A stretch of DNA of 64,000 bases from Nostoc sp. JL33 (GCF_017114985.1 NZ_JABXKP010000100.1:86761-150760); one strand, 5' to 3'; counted from the first letter of the stretch, positions 25,088-34,783 are shown. The notes: a model not told the origin generated them from the letters alone. Translations and numbers: made by a program.

Positions 25088-25696
25088 ATGAGCAAACATT
25101 TATCGTTCATTCAACCCCTACTCAAGCCCTGGCAGACACTCACTGCCTTAATGGTAGTGGGTGTAATTGTTTTGGGTTCAGGGGCGGGTAAATCAATAGA
25201 TAGAAATTTATTTAGCATCCAAGCTGCGATCGCTCAGAGAATCACTCCTAGCGATGTTTGGCAGCAAGTATATCAACAATTGCCAGATTTACCACGGGAA
25301 AATAAGTATATCAGCAAAGAAAATGGGAAAGTTGCCGAAAACAACACCTTGATAAATCGCCTGATTAGATATCACATTTATACCAAAGGGCGGGCCCCAA
25401 TTTATCGTTTGGATTGGAAGCTGACTTTAGCTGATTACCTGGGTGCGAATGAAATTATGTATGATACTAGCTATCCAGGGAATGATTCATTGCGGGAAAA
25501 TCCGATAGAAGGCGATCGCAAAGCCATCACCCGTCTCACCCGCAGCCAACGAGATGCCCTAGTGGAAGTCTTAGTCAACATATTTAATCCCACTTCCCAA
25601 AATACCCCACCCCCTAGCCCCAACACCACACCCAGCCCTAATACATCCACTCCCCCACAGCCACCCCAACGAGGAGGTGCCGAACTACTGAGGTAA
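25088..25696 (+). CDS. hypothetical secreted or membrane-anchored protein with Pro-rich tail
   Basis: 202 residues. An N-terminal hydrophobic segment (LTALMVVGVIVLGSGAG, residues about 18-34) would act as signal or anchor. The central region has YISKENGKVAENNTLI and a conserved-looking YTKGRAPIYRLDWKLTLADYLG block. The last 30 residues are Pro/Ser/Thr/Asn-rich with short repeats. Family not recognised. It follows rpoZ by 23 bases and precedes DUF1818, likely one operon. Confidence 0.75.
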   Translation: MSKHLSFIQPLLKPWQTLTALMVVGVIVLGSGAGKSIDRNLFSIQAAIAQRITPSDVWQQVYQQLPDLPRENKYISKENGKVAENNTLINRLIRYHIYTKGRAPIYRLDWKLTLADYLGANEIMYDTSYPGNDSLRENPIEGDRKAITRLTRSQRDALVEVLVNIFNPTSQNTPPPSPNTTPSPNTSTPPQPPQRGGAELLR

Positions 25697-25752
25697 CGAG
25701 AGAGTTATCAGTTGTAAATCAATAACTCCTAACTGTTAACTCCTAACTTTTT

Positions 25753-26118
25753 ATGGAACGCGTTGTCAAAAGCGGATTTGGTTGGCGTATTGGCTGGAAC
25801 CCCGACGCACCTGAATTTAAAGGTTTAGTGGGTACAGATGATTGGGCAATTGAGTTAACCGAAGCCGAGTTGAATGATTTTTGCCGTCTACTAGCACAGT
25901 TAGCAGACACCATTAAGCAACTCGCAACTGAATTGATGGAAGAGGAAAAAATTGCTTGTGAAGCCGAAAGCGATTTATTATGGATGGAGGTAGAAGGCTA
26001 TTCTCATGCTTACAGTCTGCGCTTCATCTTGAATACAGGGCGATGTGTAGAAGGTAAATGGGATGCTTCAGCTGTTCCAGATTTACTGCAAGCTACTGGG
26101 ATGCTCAAGGTTTTTTAA
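25753..26118 (+). CDS. DUF1818 family protein
   Basis: 121 residues matching the cyanobacteria- and plastid-specific DUF1818 family: start ERVVKSGFGWRIGWNPDAPEF, middle GTDDWAIELTEAELNDFCRL, end RCVEGKWDASAVPDLLQA. A structure is known for the family but no biochemical role. It is the last gene before tRNA-Pro on the same strand, after rpoZ and the hypothetical gene. Confidence 0.88.
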   Translation: MERVVKSGFGWRIGWNPDAPEFKGLVGTDDWAIELTEAELNDFCRLLAQLADTIKQLATELMEEEKIACEAESDLLWMEVEGYSHAYSLRFILNTGRCVEGKWDASAVPDLLQATGMLKVF

Positions 26119-26168
26119 GCTTGCCTCTTGATTATCCTAAAGTTTTGCTGTATGATAATAATTCTGAC

Positions 26169-26242
26169 CGGGGCGTAGCGCAGCTTGGTAGCGCGCCACT
26201 TTGGGGTAGTGGAGGTCGTGGGTTCGAATCCCGCCGCTCCGA
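26169..26242 (+). tRNA. tRNA-Pro (GGG)
   Basis: A 74-base cloverleaf: acceptor CGGGGCG/CGCTCCG with A discriminator, D stem GCGC/GCGC, anticodon stem CCACT/AGTGG with loop TTGGGGT (anticodon GGG) and T stem GTGGG/CCCGC with loop TTCGAAT. No encoded CCA. The convergent defence island ends 93 bases further on, so this gene may mark an island boundary. Confidence 0.93.
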
Positions 26243-26334
26243 TTGATGATAAGCCATGCCTGCTAGCCTTTTTAAAATGATTAGCAGGTTTTTCAATGAT
26301 GTCTGCCAGAGGATACCAAATCCTTAGCATAAAA

Positions 26335-29300
26335 TCATTCCAAAGCTTCACTACAAATAATAATTGGAATTGGCACAGACAGCGTAGGCAAACTATTATT
26401 ATTTAGCCATTCGTGCATATTATGTTGACGGTAAATTTGCACCAATTGATTAAATAATTCCTGACCGATGAAACCATTACGCCGCAGTATATTTAACTCT
26501 CGGTTGATTACTTGAATCATAGAACTGCGAAACGCTTTTTCTAGAATATTAACTTGACCCTTTACTTCTTCGTCTGTAATTAATTTAAAAAATATTCTCA
26601 GTTCACGGAGAATATACCGTTGTCCCTGAGTCAAACGCTGGTTAAATTCCCGTTCTGCTTGGCGATGCTTCACTTCTTCTGCAAATTGACATTTGACACG
26701 CATCACAGCAGAGTTATGCTGTTTGCGAACTGTTAAGCTGGGAGTAGTAGAATCAGCTTTAATTGCACCCAGAATGCGGGGGATATCCCTAGAAACTATA
26801 TTTCCCTCATCGTCTAATAAAAACAACTGCTGATAGCCTTTGATTTCAGGTCGATTGGGGTCTGAAGCTTCACAAAAAACGTATGTCCCCTTCTGCTGCA
26901 TAGAGAATTTAGCTGTACGAATACCATGCGGTAAATTAGCAATCCGCTCAAATTCATTTGGGCCTTCTTTCTGTAATTTTCTGAGAATTTCTTCAGCTTC
27001 ATTTAAATCCAAAAAATCCTCTTCACCTTCCATATCAAAAAGACTTAACTGTTTCCCCTGTTGCTCATAAATGGCATACATAGCTTCTTCATTTAATTGT
27101 TCCGTGAGGTCAAGAATTGCAGCATCTTCACCGATAGAGTCATGAATCTCTTGAATTCTGTTTTTGAGCTTTTGCTTCAAGCCTAAATTACGTTCAATAC
27201 CTAATTCAGGTAAAAAATTGTATCCATAAATTACATCTTTATCGCTACCAATTCTGTCAATGCGACCAAAACGTTGAATTAGTTTTACTGGGTTCCAATG
27301 CAAATCATAATTTATGATGAGGTCGCCATCTTGGAGGTTTAAACCTTCTGCTAATACATCGGTAGCAATGAGCGTATTTATTTCAGACTCACCTGGCTTA
27401 AATTTATATTCTTTATTGGCTTTCGGTGCAAATCTGCCAACTACACGAGTTTTATTCTTATTACTTCCGCTATAAATAACATCAATATCATCTTGTTTAC
27501 CTTGTGGGTTTAAATTTTCATGCAGATATTTAGCAGTATCAGCGTATTGGGTAAAAATCAGCCGTTTTTTATCTTTGAGTATAGGTTTATCTAACCAATT
27601 TATCAGAGTTTGTAATTTGGCATCTTTATCAGGTGCAATTGGTTCAACTAACGCCTGAATTTTTTTGAGTATGTTAATATCATGCTCAATATGCTGTTGT
27701 AATTTATCTCCATTAAAATCCGCCAAGTCATATTTACCAGACACCCGACGTAATACATCTATCAAATCTTGTTCTTCAGCTTGGTTATAATCTACTGATA
27801 GCAAGATTTGCGCTTCGTCTCCTGCGGGAATAAATCCTTGAGATAGTCCATTTAGGAACCTTTCATGGACTATCAATAATTTTTGAATAGTTTCTTGAAA
27901 AGCATAAACACTCGACTCAAAGCGCTTAAATAATAGCACCCGCATTAGTCCTCGCAGGTTAGCGCCAGCGCGTTGTAAAGTATTATAAGGCTCTTGTTTT
28001 TGTTTGTCTTTTAAAACATAATTCCATAACCCATAACGAGCATAGCTAAGTTCGTTGACTAGTGGTTTAGCCAGTTGACGCTTGCGAGATATGCCTAAAT
28101 ATTGGCGTAATTCTTGATAAAGCCCTTGGTACGTGTCCTCGATGCTGTATTCAATAGTTTCTAGTTCTCGCTTGGGGAAAAATCGATGTTTACCACCGAC
28201 AATCACGTAAGCGCGTCGGGTTCCGTCAAGGTATTCTCGGAAGTTAGCGGGGTCTACTGTTTGATGGGTTTGGGCATCAAAGCCGTAAAAACGTAAGATA
28301 TGGTTGCGGGTACGACGAATCAGGATATGAGATAGTAACTCTGGTAATTTCTTTTCGCCCTTTTCCACTAACTGGAAGTATTGCTTTAAGTCGGGAGGGT
28401 CTATCGGTAAATCTGTTTTGTCATCTTGATGAAATAGTTTTAGTTGGTAGTAGATATCCCAAGCGCTTTTGTTCCGGGGAGTTGCTGTTAATAAGCAACA
28501 ACGTTTACCTGTGGCTAAAAAGGTTTCTACTATTTTATATCTTTGAGTAGTGTGATTTCGGAGATTATGGCTTTCGTCAATTAATACAAAATCTCTATCT
28601 TTATATTTGAAATCATCTAATAAAACTTTGAAACCGCTTTCATCATCTTCTTTCAGCATTCCCATTGAAAGAACACGAGCATTTAGTTGATAAACTTCGT
28701 TGTAACGTTCCCACATTTCTAGCAGTGGTGCAGGACAAATAATTAAAGGACGGGCGCGTTCTGTTTGTTCAAAACGTTTGACAATTGCAGCCCCAATAAA
28801 GCTTTTACCTAGTCCGACTACATCAGAAACGAAAGCGCCACCATAATCTCGGATATTTTGAATAGCATTATTAACAGCAACTTTTTGAAAATCTGCTAAT
28901 TGTTTAGTAATTTCGTCTTCTAAAATCAAGTCTTTTGGAGTGGTATCTTCTAATCTATCTTTTATTAGACTATAGAGAGTTTTCATGTAAACATCATAGG
29001 GACGCACTGGAGAACCCGCCCAAGATTGTTTCATTTCGCGCATCAAAGCTTCATTAAAATCTTCCGCTTCGTTCCATAATTCTTCAAACCAGTTGGTTAA
29101 TTCTGTATGATTATCGTTTCCGTGAATTATGACATTGAGTTCAGTATTATGGGTGATACCGGAAAGGGTAAGATTAGATGAGCCAACAATAGCAATACCT
29201 TTTTCTGTACGTTTTAAGGCTCTACCTTTGCCATCATAGATAGTACCGTAGTCAAAAATATAGGCTTTGGCGTGTAAAGTTCCCTTGGTGTAAACTCGAA

Positions 29301-29700
29301 CATGAAGCCGTTTTTCTTCAATCATCTGCACGAGATTTTTTACCAGTGTTTCAGCTTCATCTGTTTGATCCATTAGTTCTATACTAGAACGGATATTGGC
29401 TGCTGTATCGTTAGCCATCCGTTTTTCTTCACTGCGTTTGGGATATTTTTGAGCTTCAAGTTTATCTGCAATTAATTCTAGTCGCCGATATCCTTGGGCG
29501 ATTTGTTCGACGGTTTCGCGGTTGCTGGTGTTCCCAATTAGTAGGCGTAGTTCTTTAATATTCGTGAGGCGTTGTGCAATGGCGGTGAAGCCAGAAAGGA
29601 AAAAGTAACCTACCGCAAAATGGGCTGCTGTTGATGAGTCGAGAATGCAGTTGATTTGGTCTACTAATTTTTGATTGCGGTTATCTATAATATCATGCAT
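26335..29700 (-). CDS. PLD-nuclease/SF2-helicase fusion, candidate restriction-type defence protein
   Basis: 1121 residues. An N-terminal phospholipase D-like domain (about 1-230) carries the HKD motif LHAKAYIFD (His143, Lys145, Asp150) and GSSNLT, a nuclease signature. A Snf2/DEAD-type helicase follows: Walker A in VVGLGKSF (294-301), DESH (375-378), LLTATPRN (403-410), and C-terminal motifs ATDVLAEGLNLQ and QRFGRIDRIGSDK (near 800-815). The last ~250 residues are helical. It likely translocates on DNA and cuts it, and is in one minus-strand run with an Eco57I-type methylase. Similar PLD plus helicase logic is known in NgoAVII/CglI and DISARM systems. Confidence 0.85.
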   Translation of the reverse strand: MHDIIDNRNQKLVDQINCILDSSTAAHFAVGYFFLSGFTAIAQRLTNIKELRLLIGNTSNRETVEQIAQGYRRLELIADKLEAQKYPKRSEEKRMANDTAANIRSSIELMDQTDEAETLVKNLVQMIEEKRLHVRVYTKGTLHAKAYIFDYGTIYDGKGRALKRTEKGIAIVGSSNLTLSGITHNTELNVIIHGNDNHTELTNWFEELWNEAEDFNEALMREMKQSWAGSPVRPYDVYMKTLYSLIKDRLEDTTPKDLILEDEITKQLADFQKVAVNNAIQNIRDYGGAFVSDVVGLGKSFIGAAIVKRFEQTERARPLIICPAPLLEMWERYNEVYQLNARVLSMGMLKEDDESGFKVLLDDFKYKDRDFVLIDESHNLRNHTTQRYKIVETFLATGKRCCLLTATPRNKSAWDIYYQLKLFHQDDKTDLPIDPPDLKQYFQLVEKGEKKLPELLSHILIRRTRNHILRFYGFDAQTHQTVDPANFREYLDGTRRAYVIVGGKHRFFPKRELETIEYSIEDTYQGLYQELRQYLGISRKRQLAKPLVNELSYARYGLWNYVLKDKQKQEPYNTLQRAGANLRGLMRVLLFKRFESSVYAFQETIQKLLIVHERFLNGLSQGFIPAGDEAQILLSVDYNQAEEQDLIDVLRRVSGKYDLADFNGDKLQQHIEHDINILKKIQALVEPIAPDKDAKLQTLINWLDKPILKDKKRLIFTQYADTAKYLHENLNPQGKQDDIDVIYSGSNKNKTRVVGRFAPKANKEYKFKPGESEINTLIATDVLAEGLNLQDGDLIINYDLHWNPVKLIQRFGRIDRIGSDKDVIYGYNFLPELGIERNLGLKQKLKNRIQEIHDSIGEDAAILDLTEQLNEEAMYAIYEQQGKQLSLFDMEGEEDFLDLNEAEEILRKLQKEGPNEFERIANLPHGIRTAKFSMQQKGTYVFCEASDPNRPEIKGYQQLFLLDDEGNIVSRDIPRILGAIKADSTTPSLTVRKQHNSAVMRVKCQFAEEVKHRQAEREFNQRLTQGQRYILRELRIFFKLITDEEVKGQVNILEKAFRSSMIQVINRELNILRRNGFIGQELFNQLVQIYRQHNMHEWLNNNSLPTLSVPIPIIICSEALE

Positions 29701-29745
29701 AATTCATAATTCATAATTTATAATTCATAATTCATAATTTATGAT
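29701..29745. repeat. AATTCATAATT short repeat tract
   Basis: Short repeats of AATTCAT and AATTTAT fill the spacer between the helicase start and the four-helix bundle gene. A similar tract is at 30135-30165, on the other side of that gene, so the gene is bracketed by near-identical AT-rich repeats. Confidence 0.8.
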
Positions 29746-30129
29746 TTATGATTTGGGTTTTTGCTTTAGCTTATTGATGGAAACGACTAGTATTTTGCCG
29801 ATTTCATTAGCTTCTTGTAGTAAGGGGTTAAATTTTGTTGGATGTACCATTTCTGATTCCATTAATATTTCTAGCCAATATTGAGTTTCTCTACACTCTT
29901 TTAAGCTAATCTGTAACTTATGAATAAAATCAGCATTAGATTCAGCACTTTGAGCTTCTCGAACATTAGCACCTACCGAAGTTCCACTCCTTAACAATTG
30001 TTTACTTAAAGTCCGGCAAACCCCAGGTTTCTCGTCGAGAAAGCAAGAAGCTTTAATAATCCTAATTGCAAATTTTTTCGTTCTTTCATCAATTGAAACA
30101 AAGTTATTATTACTCACACTCACACTCAC
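29746..30129 (-). CDS. four helix bundle protein (S23/IVP family)
   Basis: 127 residues of the family first seen inside 23S rRNA intervening sequences. Signature blocks are KQLLRSGTSVGANVREAQSAES and FIHKLQISLKECRETQYWLEIL. These proteins form homopentamers and are thought to bind nucleic acid; they often sit in mobile or defence regions. Here it lies between the PIN pseudogene and the helicase. Its role in the island is not known. Confidence 0.9.
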   Translation of the reverse strand: MSVSVSNNNFVSIDERTKKFAIRIIKASCFLDEKPGVCRTLSKQLLRSGTSVGANVREAQSAESNADFIHKLQISLKECRETQYWLEILMESEMVHPTKFNPLLQEANEIGKILVVSINKLKQKPKS

Positions 30130-30159
30130 ACCCTTAAATTATGAATTATGAATTATGAA

Positions 30160-30606
30160 CTATGAATTATTTAAGATTTCGCTGAGGATAATAACTGGTA
30201 AGCCTGGGACATTACGAAAGCCTTTATCGTTAGTTATAAACTGGTTGCAATTAACAGATAAGGCTGTAGCTGCATGAATAGCATCGGGTGTTTTCAGGTT
30301 GGTAGTAGCCCGGAGACTTGCAGCTTGTCTTAGCACAGGTTGGCTGATAGGAAGTAGTTGCATATTTTCCGATAACAGCAGTTCTTCGTAAGCATTGAGT
30401 AAAAAAGTATCATTGTTTCTCAAAGGAAGAACTAAAGCTTCCATCAATATGAGTTCACTACTAATAATTTGAATTTCGCCTGTCTGAAACTTTAATTATA
30501 GTGGTTGCAGCAGTGAATAATAATCAGGGTTCCACTCTACGCTATAAATTACTACTGGTGTGTCTATATAGATAACGCCAGAAGAGGGAAGTATTAGCTG
30601 TCCCAT
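30160..30606 (-). pseudogene. PIN domain (VapC-like) toxin with one in-frame stop
   Basis: Reading from ATG 30606 gives a PIN start with the first acidic residue (GVIYIDTPVVIYSVEWNP), then a TAA at 30498-30496 (codon 37), and then an uninterrupted PIN remainder (LKFQTGEIQIISSEL, TPDAIHAATAL, FITNDKGFRNVPGLPVIIL) to 30160. The frame does not shift, so it is a single nonsense change. A TTG at 30447 could restart a 95-residue C-terminal piece without the first catalytic Asp, unlikely to be active. The ATG overlaps the antitoxin stop by 13 bases, as in normal toxin-antitoxin pairs. Confidence 0.8.
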
Positions 30607-30833
30607 GAATTACGTTCCTCTTGCAGCTGTCTATCTATTTCTTCAGCACTTTTTGGTGTGCATTTAGCGTGAACTTCTTCTATAATTTCTATTGCAGAAC
30701 GCCGTTTTACTTTAGGCTTTTCTGGCAAAATCACAAATACATCAACGGTGTCACCAATCTCGGCTTCTGGAAGTTCTATTTCTATTTTGTTTCCTGGTAA
30801 AACTTTAGTTGTGATACGTAAAGCTGCTTGCAT
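30594..30833 (-). CDS. antitoxin partner of the PIN gene
   Basis: 79 residues with an N-terminal beta-rich part (RITTKVLPGNKIEIELPEAEIGDTVDVFVILPE), an AbrB/SpoVT- or DUF104-like DNA-binding or dimerisation strand set, and a charged C-terminal helix (SAEEIDRQLQEERNSWDS) that would wrap the toxin. Its stop overlaps the PIN start. With the toxin gene broken it may now act only as a DNA-binding repressor. Confidence 0.7.
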   Translation of the reverse strand: MQAALRITTKVLPGNKIEIELPEAEIGDTVDVFVILPEKPKVKRRSAIEIIEEVHAKCTPKSAEEIDRQLQEERNSWDS

Positions 30834-30924
30834 GATTTTTTTAACCTTATACAGTTAGGACATCTTCGTAACTATCTGCAATTGTTAGGGTTAACCCTAT
30901 TGAGTTTAATTCTAGTCTATTGTC

Positions 30925-33900
30925 CTACAAGCCATACAGGGCGGCGACTCGTTCATCTATTTCTTTCTCCCATATTTCACAGTTAACGCCTTTTGCATCT
31001 AGGCATTTTTGGACTAGTTGGGATATTGCTTCTCGTTCTGTAGTGGAAGCGTTGGGAATGGGTATTTTAGTTACATAAGGAGTTTGCATCGCCAAAGCGC
31101 CACCTGATAATTTGGAACAGGTATTTTGTAAAAATTCCCATACCAAGCAAGAGTTAAATACTCCGAATAGATATAAATTATCTGTTGGAATTATAAAAAC
31201 TTTATTGTTAACATATTTACCAGTATAATCTAAAGTAAATGATTGATATGTAGAAATTTCTTGATAAAGAATTTTGGGTTTATCAAATTCTAAATAATAC
31301 GCAACATTATCTTGAATTTCATACCATTTATATGAACCAGATTTACGACCTAGCCAATTTTGATTTGAAGGATAATTTTGAGGTTTTGCTTCTAATTGGG
31401 CACGCCAATTACTCAAATGTGCTTTTATAGCGGGATAGACATCTATATTAATGCCGCGCCTTGTAAAAATTAACCATCTATCTTGATAGTCAATACACCA
31501 TTTACGAATATCTTTTCCTTCTACTAAAGGTTTAATTATTTCAGCATTTTTGGAGTCTTCATAAATTAATTCTGCTCGTTTTTTACCGTCAATAACGAAT
31601 GCTTTATTAAAACCAGTGAGTACACCTCTAGAAATTTTACCTTTGATATATTCACCCAATGGAATACCTGCTTCTTCCATCTTTTTAAGTCGGTTAGCAG
31701 AAGAGGTATCAGTTAAAGTCCAATTTGAACCATTTAGATATGTAGGCTGTAATTGTTGTCCTTTTTCCCTAATTATTGCTGAAACATCAGGATAAGGAGA
31801 TTCTAAAGATTTAACCTGAGTAAAAGTAGTTAAACTTCTAGCTGATTTATTATTTTTAGCTATAAAAATCATTGGGTATGTAGTTGCACTCTTGAAAACA
31901 GGTAAATCTCCAAAGTCTGTAATACTGTGAATATGACAAGTTTCAGCAATATGCTTTTTTAGCTTATCCCCATACTTAGCGCGAAACCACTTGTTAGGAG
32001 AAATAAAGGCTAACATCCCACCTGATTTTAAAAGTTGCAAAGCACGGGCATAAAAGAAACAATATAAATCAGCCGTCCCAGTATAAACAGCCGGATAAAC
32101 TTTTTGTAGTGTCGGCTTTAAGTGCTTAATTAATTCTTGCCTCACATAAGGCGGATTCGCTACCTGAATATCAAAACCACCATCTGCAAATACCTCTGCA
32201 AACTCTACAGCCCAATCAAATCCTGCGACCTGAGTGCTACCATGAGTAATTAATGCAATTTGAGTTTTTAAATCATTAATTTGTTGCTCTAGCTTCTGCT
32301 TCTTACCCCCTTCATGAGTCCGCATATATTCAGCTTTTTTCTGACAAAATTGGTTGATAAACTCATGTCTAATTACTCCTGTAGTTGCAGGACTTGGAGC
32401 AATCAAACTATCTCCAACTTCAATTTTATATTTTAGGTTTGGTAGTGGTGGCGGATTATCCCCCTCATACTCTACAGCCAGCGATAGCCACAACCTTAAC
32501 CGAGCAATGTTGACTGCAAAAATGTCAATATCTACACCGTAAAGATTATTTTCAATAATATCTAACTTCCGCTGATAGACAGTATTAGAATCTAGACCTT
32601 TGTTAGCAAATAAACATTGACGCAAATCTAATAATTCATGAAGCATTCCCAGTATATAAGCACCACTTCCAGCAGCTAAATCGCAACACTTGACGCGGCG
32701 CAATGCTTCTAGAATCGCTTCTGAATTCTTAATCTTATCTGGATGATGTTCATCAACAAATTCTGATATACTATCGCTTGCTTCTCCTAATACCTGGGTT
32801 TTGAGATACCCTTTCAAAGCCTCACGACACATAAACGAAACTATCGGTTTAGGAGTATAATAACTGCCAGATTCATGCCTCCCTGTTACGAGTTCCTCGA
32901 AGACCTTACCCAGCATTTCTGGGTCAACCGCTACCTCTACATCTAGCGGCGTACTTTCAGTAACGGTAAAAGCAAAACGTTGAAATAGATTATGAATTAT
33001 ACTGTCTATACATTCATCTGAAACTATAATTTGCTGGTCGTTGTCATCTTCATCTTGTTCAAATAAACCACCGTTGAGGTAGGGTACATGACCAATCAGG
33101 TCTTTAAGTAACCCACCATTATTAATATTTGCTATATCATATTGTTGGGGATTATTCAATCCTAAAAAGAAAAGGTGAGAAAGTCGATCTTTATAAAAGT
33201 TCTTATTTGATGTACTATCATCTTTTAGATAAGCTTCCCACAAAGCTGATAGATAATCTATACTTCCTTGGAATTTTAGCCAACCTTTTTTCTGGATGAA
33301 TCCAATAAACATTAGACGGTTAAATAACTTTTGGGTGAATAACCGTTTACGTTCCTTCTCTGTGTTCCAGTCAATTAATTCTTCAACTTTTTCAAAAGTT
33401 TTCCGATATTCTCTAAAAAATTCTTGGGTGACAGCTTCAACATCGAATGCTTCATCATGAAGTGTCTGAATTTCTAAGACTGAAGCATGAGAATATTTTT
33501 CTAAATCTAACAGACTAATTCTTTCTGTGGCTGTGCGTAATTGTTCGCCTTCTCCAACGGTAATGCGGCGAAATAGCTTGCGTTTTTCAACGTTGTTATC
33601 ATATTTGACATTAATAAAGTGCCACTGCGATCGCAATTTATTAGAAAAGACAAATAGTGCATAAGGATGTTCTTTCAAAAGAGCATCGACAACTGTTCTT
33701 TCACTTTGTCTTGACAACTCTTCTGATTGCAAATGTGCATAAATAATGTGAAAAGTATTATTAGCACCACCAGAGGCCAATAATAAGGGAGCATCTACAA
33801 GTTGGTTAGTAACTGCATCAGTCAATTTTCGATGAGAAAGTTCTTTATTCACTCGTTCATAGTTCAATTTACTCCAAAATAATCTTTTGAGTGCATCAAG

Positions 33901-33957
33901 ACTTTTAAGATTTTGGAGTGAATTCAAGACAGACTCTTGCACTTGTAATACAGACAT
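30925..33957 (-). CDS. Eco57I-type N6-adenine DNA methylase (restriction-modification)
   Basis: 1010 residues. An N-terminal ~330 residues of unknown fold are followed by an adenine methyltransferase: SAM motif I in CDLAAGSGAYILGML (near residue 430) and catalytic motif IV NPPYVRQ (near 602). The C-terminal third (GKISRGVLTGFNKAF, then GRKSGSYKWYEIQD, then KLSGGALAMQTPYVTKIP) looks like a TaqI/Eco57I-type target-recognition domain. It methylates adenine in a specific site. No PD-ExK motif is evident to me at the N-terminus, so cutting may be left to the PLD-helicase encoded downstream in the same run. Confidence 0.88.
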   Translation of the reverse strand: MSVLQVQESVLNSLQNLKSLDALKRLFWSKLNYERVNKELSHRKLTDAVTNQLVDAPLLLASGGANNTFHIIYAHLQSEELSRQSERTVVDALLKEHPYALFVFSNKLRSQWHFINVKYDNNVEKRKLFRRITVGEGEQLRTATERISLLDLEKYSHASVLEIQTLHDEAFDVEAVTQEFFREYRKTFEKVEELIDWNTEKERKRLFTQKLFNRLMFIGFIQKKGWLKFQGSIDYLSALWEAYLKDDSTSNKNFYKDRLSHLFFLGLNNPQQYDIANINNGGLLKDLIGHVPYLNGGLFEQDEDDNDQQIIVSDECIDSIIHNLFQRFAFTVTESTPLDVEVAVDPEMLGKVFEELVTGRHESGSYYTPKPIVSFMCREALKGYLKTQVLGEASDSISEFVDEHHPDKIKNSEAILEALRRVKCCDLAAGSGAYILGMLHELLDLRQCLFANKGLDSNTVYQRKLDIIENNLYGVDIDIFAVNIARLRLWLSLAVEYEGDNPPPLPNLKYKIEVGDSLIAPSPATTGVIRHEFINQFCQKKAEYMRTHEGGKKQKLEQQINDLKTQIALITHGSTQVAGFDWAVEFAEVFADGGFDIQVANPPYVRQELIKHLKPTLQKVYPAVYTGTADLYCFFYARALQLLKSGGMLAFISPNKWFRAKYGDKLKKHIAETCHIHSITDFGDLPVFKSATTYPMIFIAKNNKSARSLTTFTQVKSLESPYPDVSAIIREKGQQLQPTYLNGSNWTLTDTSSANRLKKMEEAGIPLGEYIKGKISRGVLTGFNKAFVIDGKKRAELIYEDSKNAEIIKPLVEGKDIRKWCIDYQDRWLIFTRRGINIDVYPAIKAHLSNWRAQLEAKPQNYPSNQNWLGRKSGSYKWYEIQDNVAYYLEFDKPKILYQEISTYQSFTLDYTGKYVNNKVFIIPTDNLYLFGVFNSCLVWEFLQNTCSKLSGGALAMQTPYVTKIPIPNASTTEREAISQLVQKCLDAKGVNCEIWEKEIDERVAALYGL

Positions 33958-34390
33958 AGATATAAAACTTTTACTATTTTTATATTTTTAGCAAAAACCG
34001 CACAGTAAACTTTGACCATGAAGCTTACACATCACAGTATTTACAAAGTTTTGAAAGTAAGAAAAATTGCCGCTAGTCAGATAAAAATCTGCTGCGTTTA
34101 AATTGTTCTATACCTCTAAATTAAAAACAATTAATCTGTAATGAGATATTTATAGAAGTAGTATCTTTAAACAAAGATACAAATTAAATTTAATTGACTT
34201 ATGTGATCTTTTGTCCAGTGTAATTACTGGACTAATAAAAATATGGTCTAAAACTTTACGAAAACTGGAGAATCCTACAGATGAAGCGTAATGCTGAAAC
34301 TATAGCGCTTCTGGGTTGAGTCAAATACAGACCTAACCCCCAGCCCCTTCCCTACAAGGGAAGGGGAGTAAGATTTAAAGCTTGTTTCTT

Positions 34391-34533
34391 ATAGGACTTA
34401 CGCACAAGTATACGGAATAACGTAGACGCATTGGCGAAGCCTCTCGAAGAGAAGCGGCTTGCCGCAGGCTACCACAGAGACGCAGAGGACACAGAGAAAT
34501 CAGTGTTTGAGAGATATTTTGCGTAAGTCCTAT
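34391..34533. mobile_element. 143-bp MITE-like element
   Basis: ATAGGACTTACGCA (34391-34404) and TGCGTAAGTCCTAT (34520-34533) are perfect 14-bp terminal inverted repeats. CTT stands on both flanks and may be a 3-bp target duplication. The interior has no coding capacity and includes CGTAGACGCATTGGCGAAGCC, a common Nostoc repeat word. Confidence 0.75.
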
Positions 34534-34581
34534 CTTAGAGGTTGTTTAAAAAGTGGTTGGCTGTAGTTTTAGGCACTCATT

Positions 34582-34657
34582 GATCCCCCCTAACCCCCCT
34601 TCAAAAGGGGGAACCGGAATCAAAGTCCCCCAATTTATCGGGGGATTTAGGGGGATC
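34582..34657. repeat. GATCCCCC palindromic repeat
   Basis: GATCCCCCC at the left and GGGGGATC at the right enclose TAACCCCCCTTCAAAAGGGGG and CCCCCAATTTATCGGGGG hairpins. This is a widely dispersed cyanobacterial repeat type. Confidence 0.75.
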
Positions 34658-34783
34658 GAGAACTTTTTGCTACCGATAAGAGGACTTTTCAAACATCTTC
34701 TTAAAAGGAGGAAGGTAAGCTTGTAGCGGGAAGGGAGTAATAATAAAATTGCCTTAAGTCACGGACACCCGACAAAATTTGGT

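Larger units (their letters stand above)
33958..34783. other. 826-base intergenic region, repeats only
   Basis: No gene supported. From 33958 to about 34320 I see only AT-rich sequence. Then a CCCAGCCCCTTCCC...GGGAAGGGG palindrome (about 34335-34370), a 143-bp MITE (34391-34533), and a GATCCCCC palindromic repeat (34582-34657). Confidence 0.6.

Noticed and set aside
26335..33957. Canonical DISARM or BREX system
   Set aside because: No DUF1998 (drmB), drmA, PglZ, BrxL or similar core gene is present, only a methylase and a PLD-helicase.
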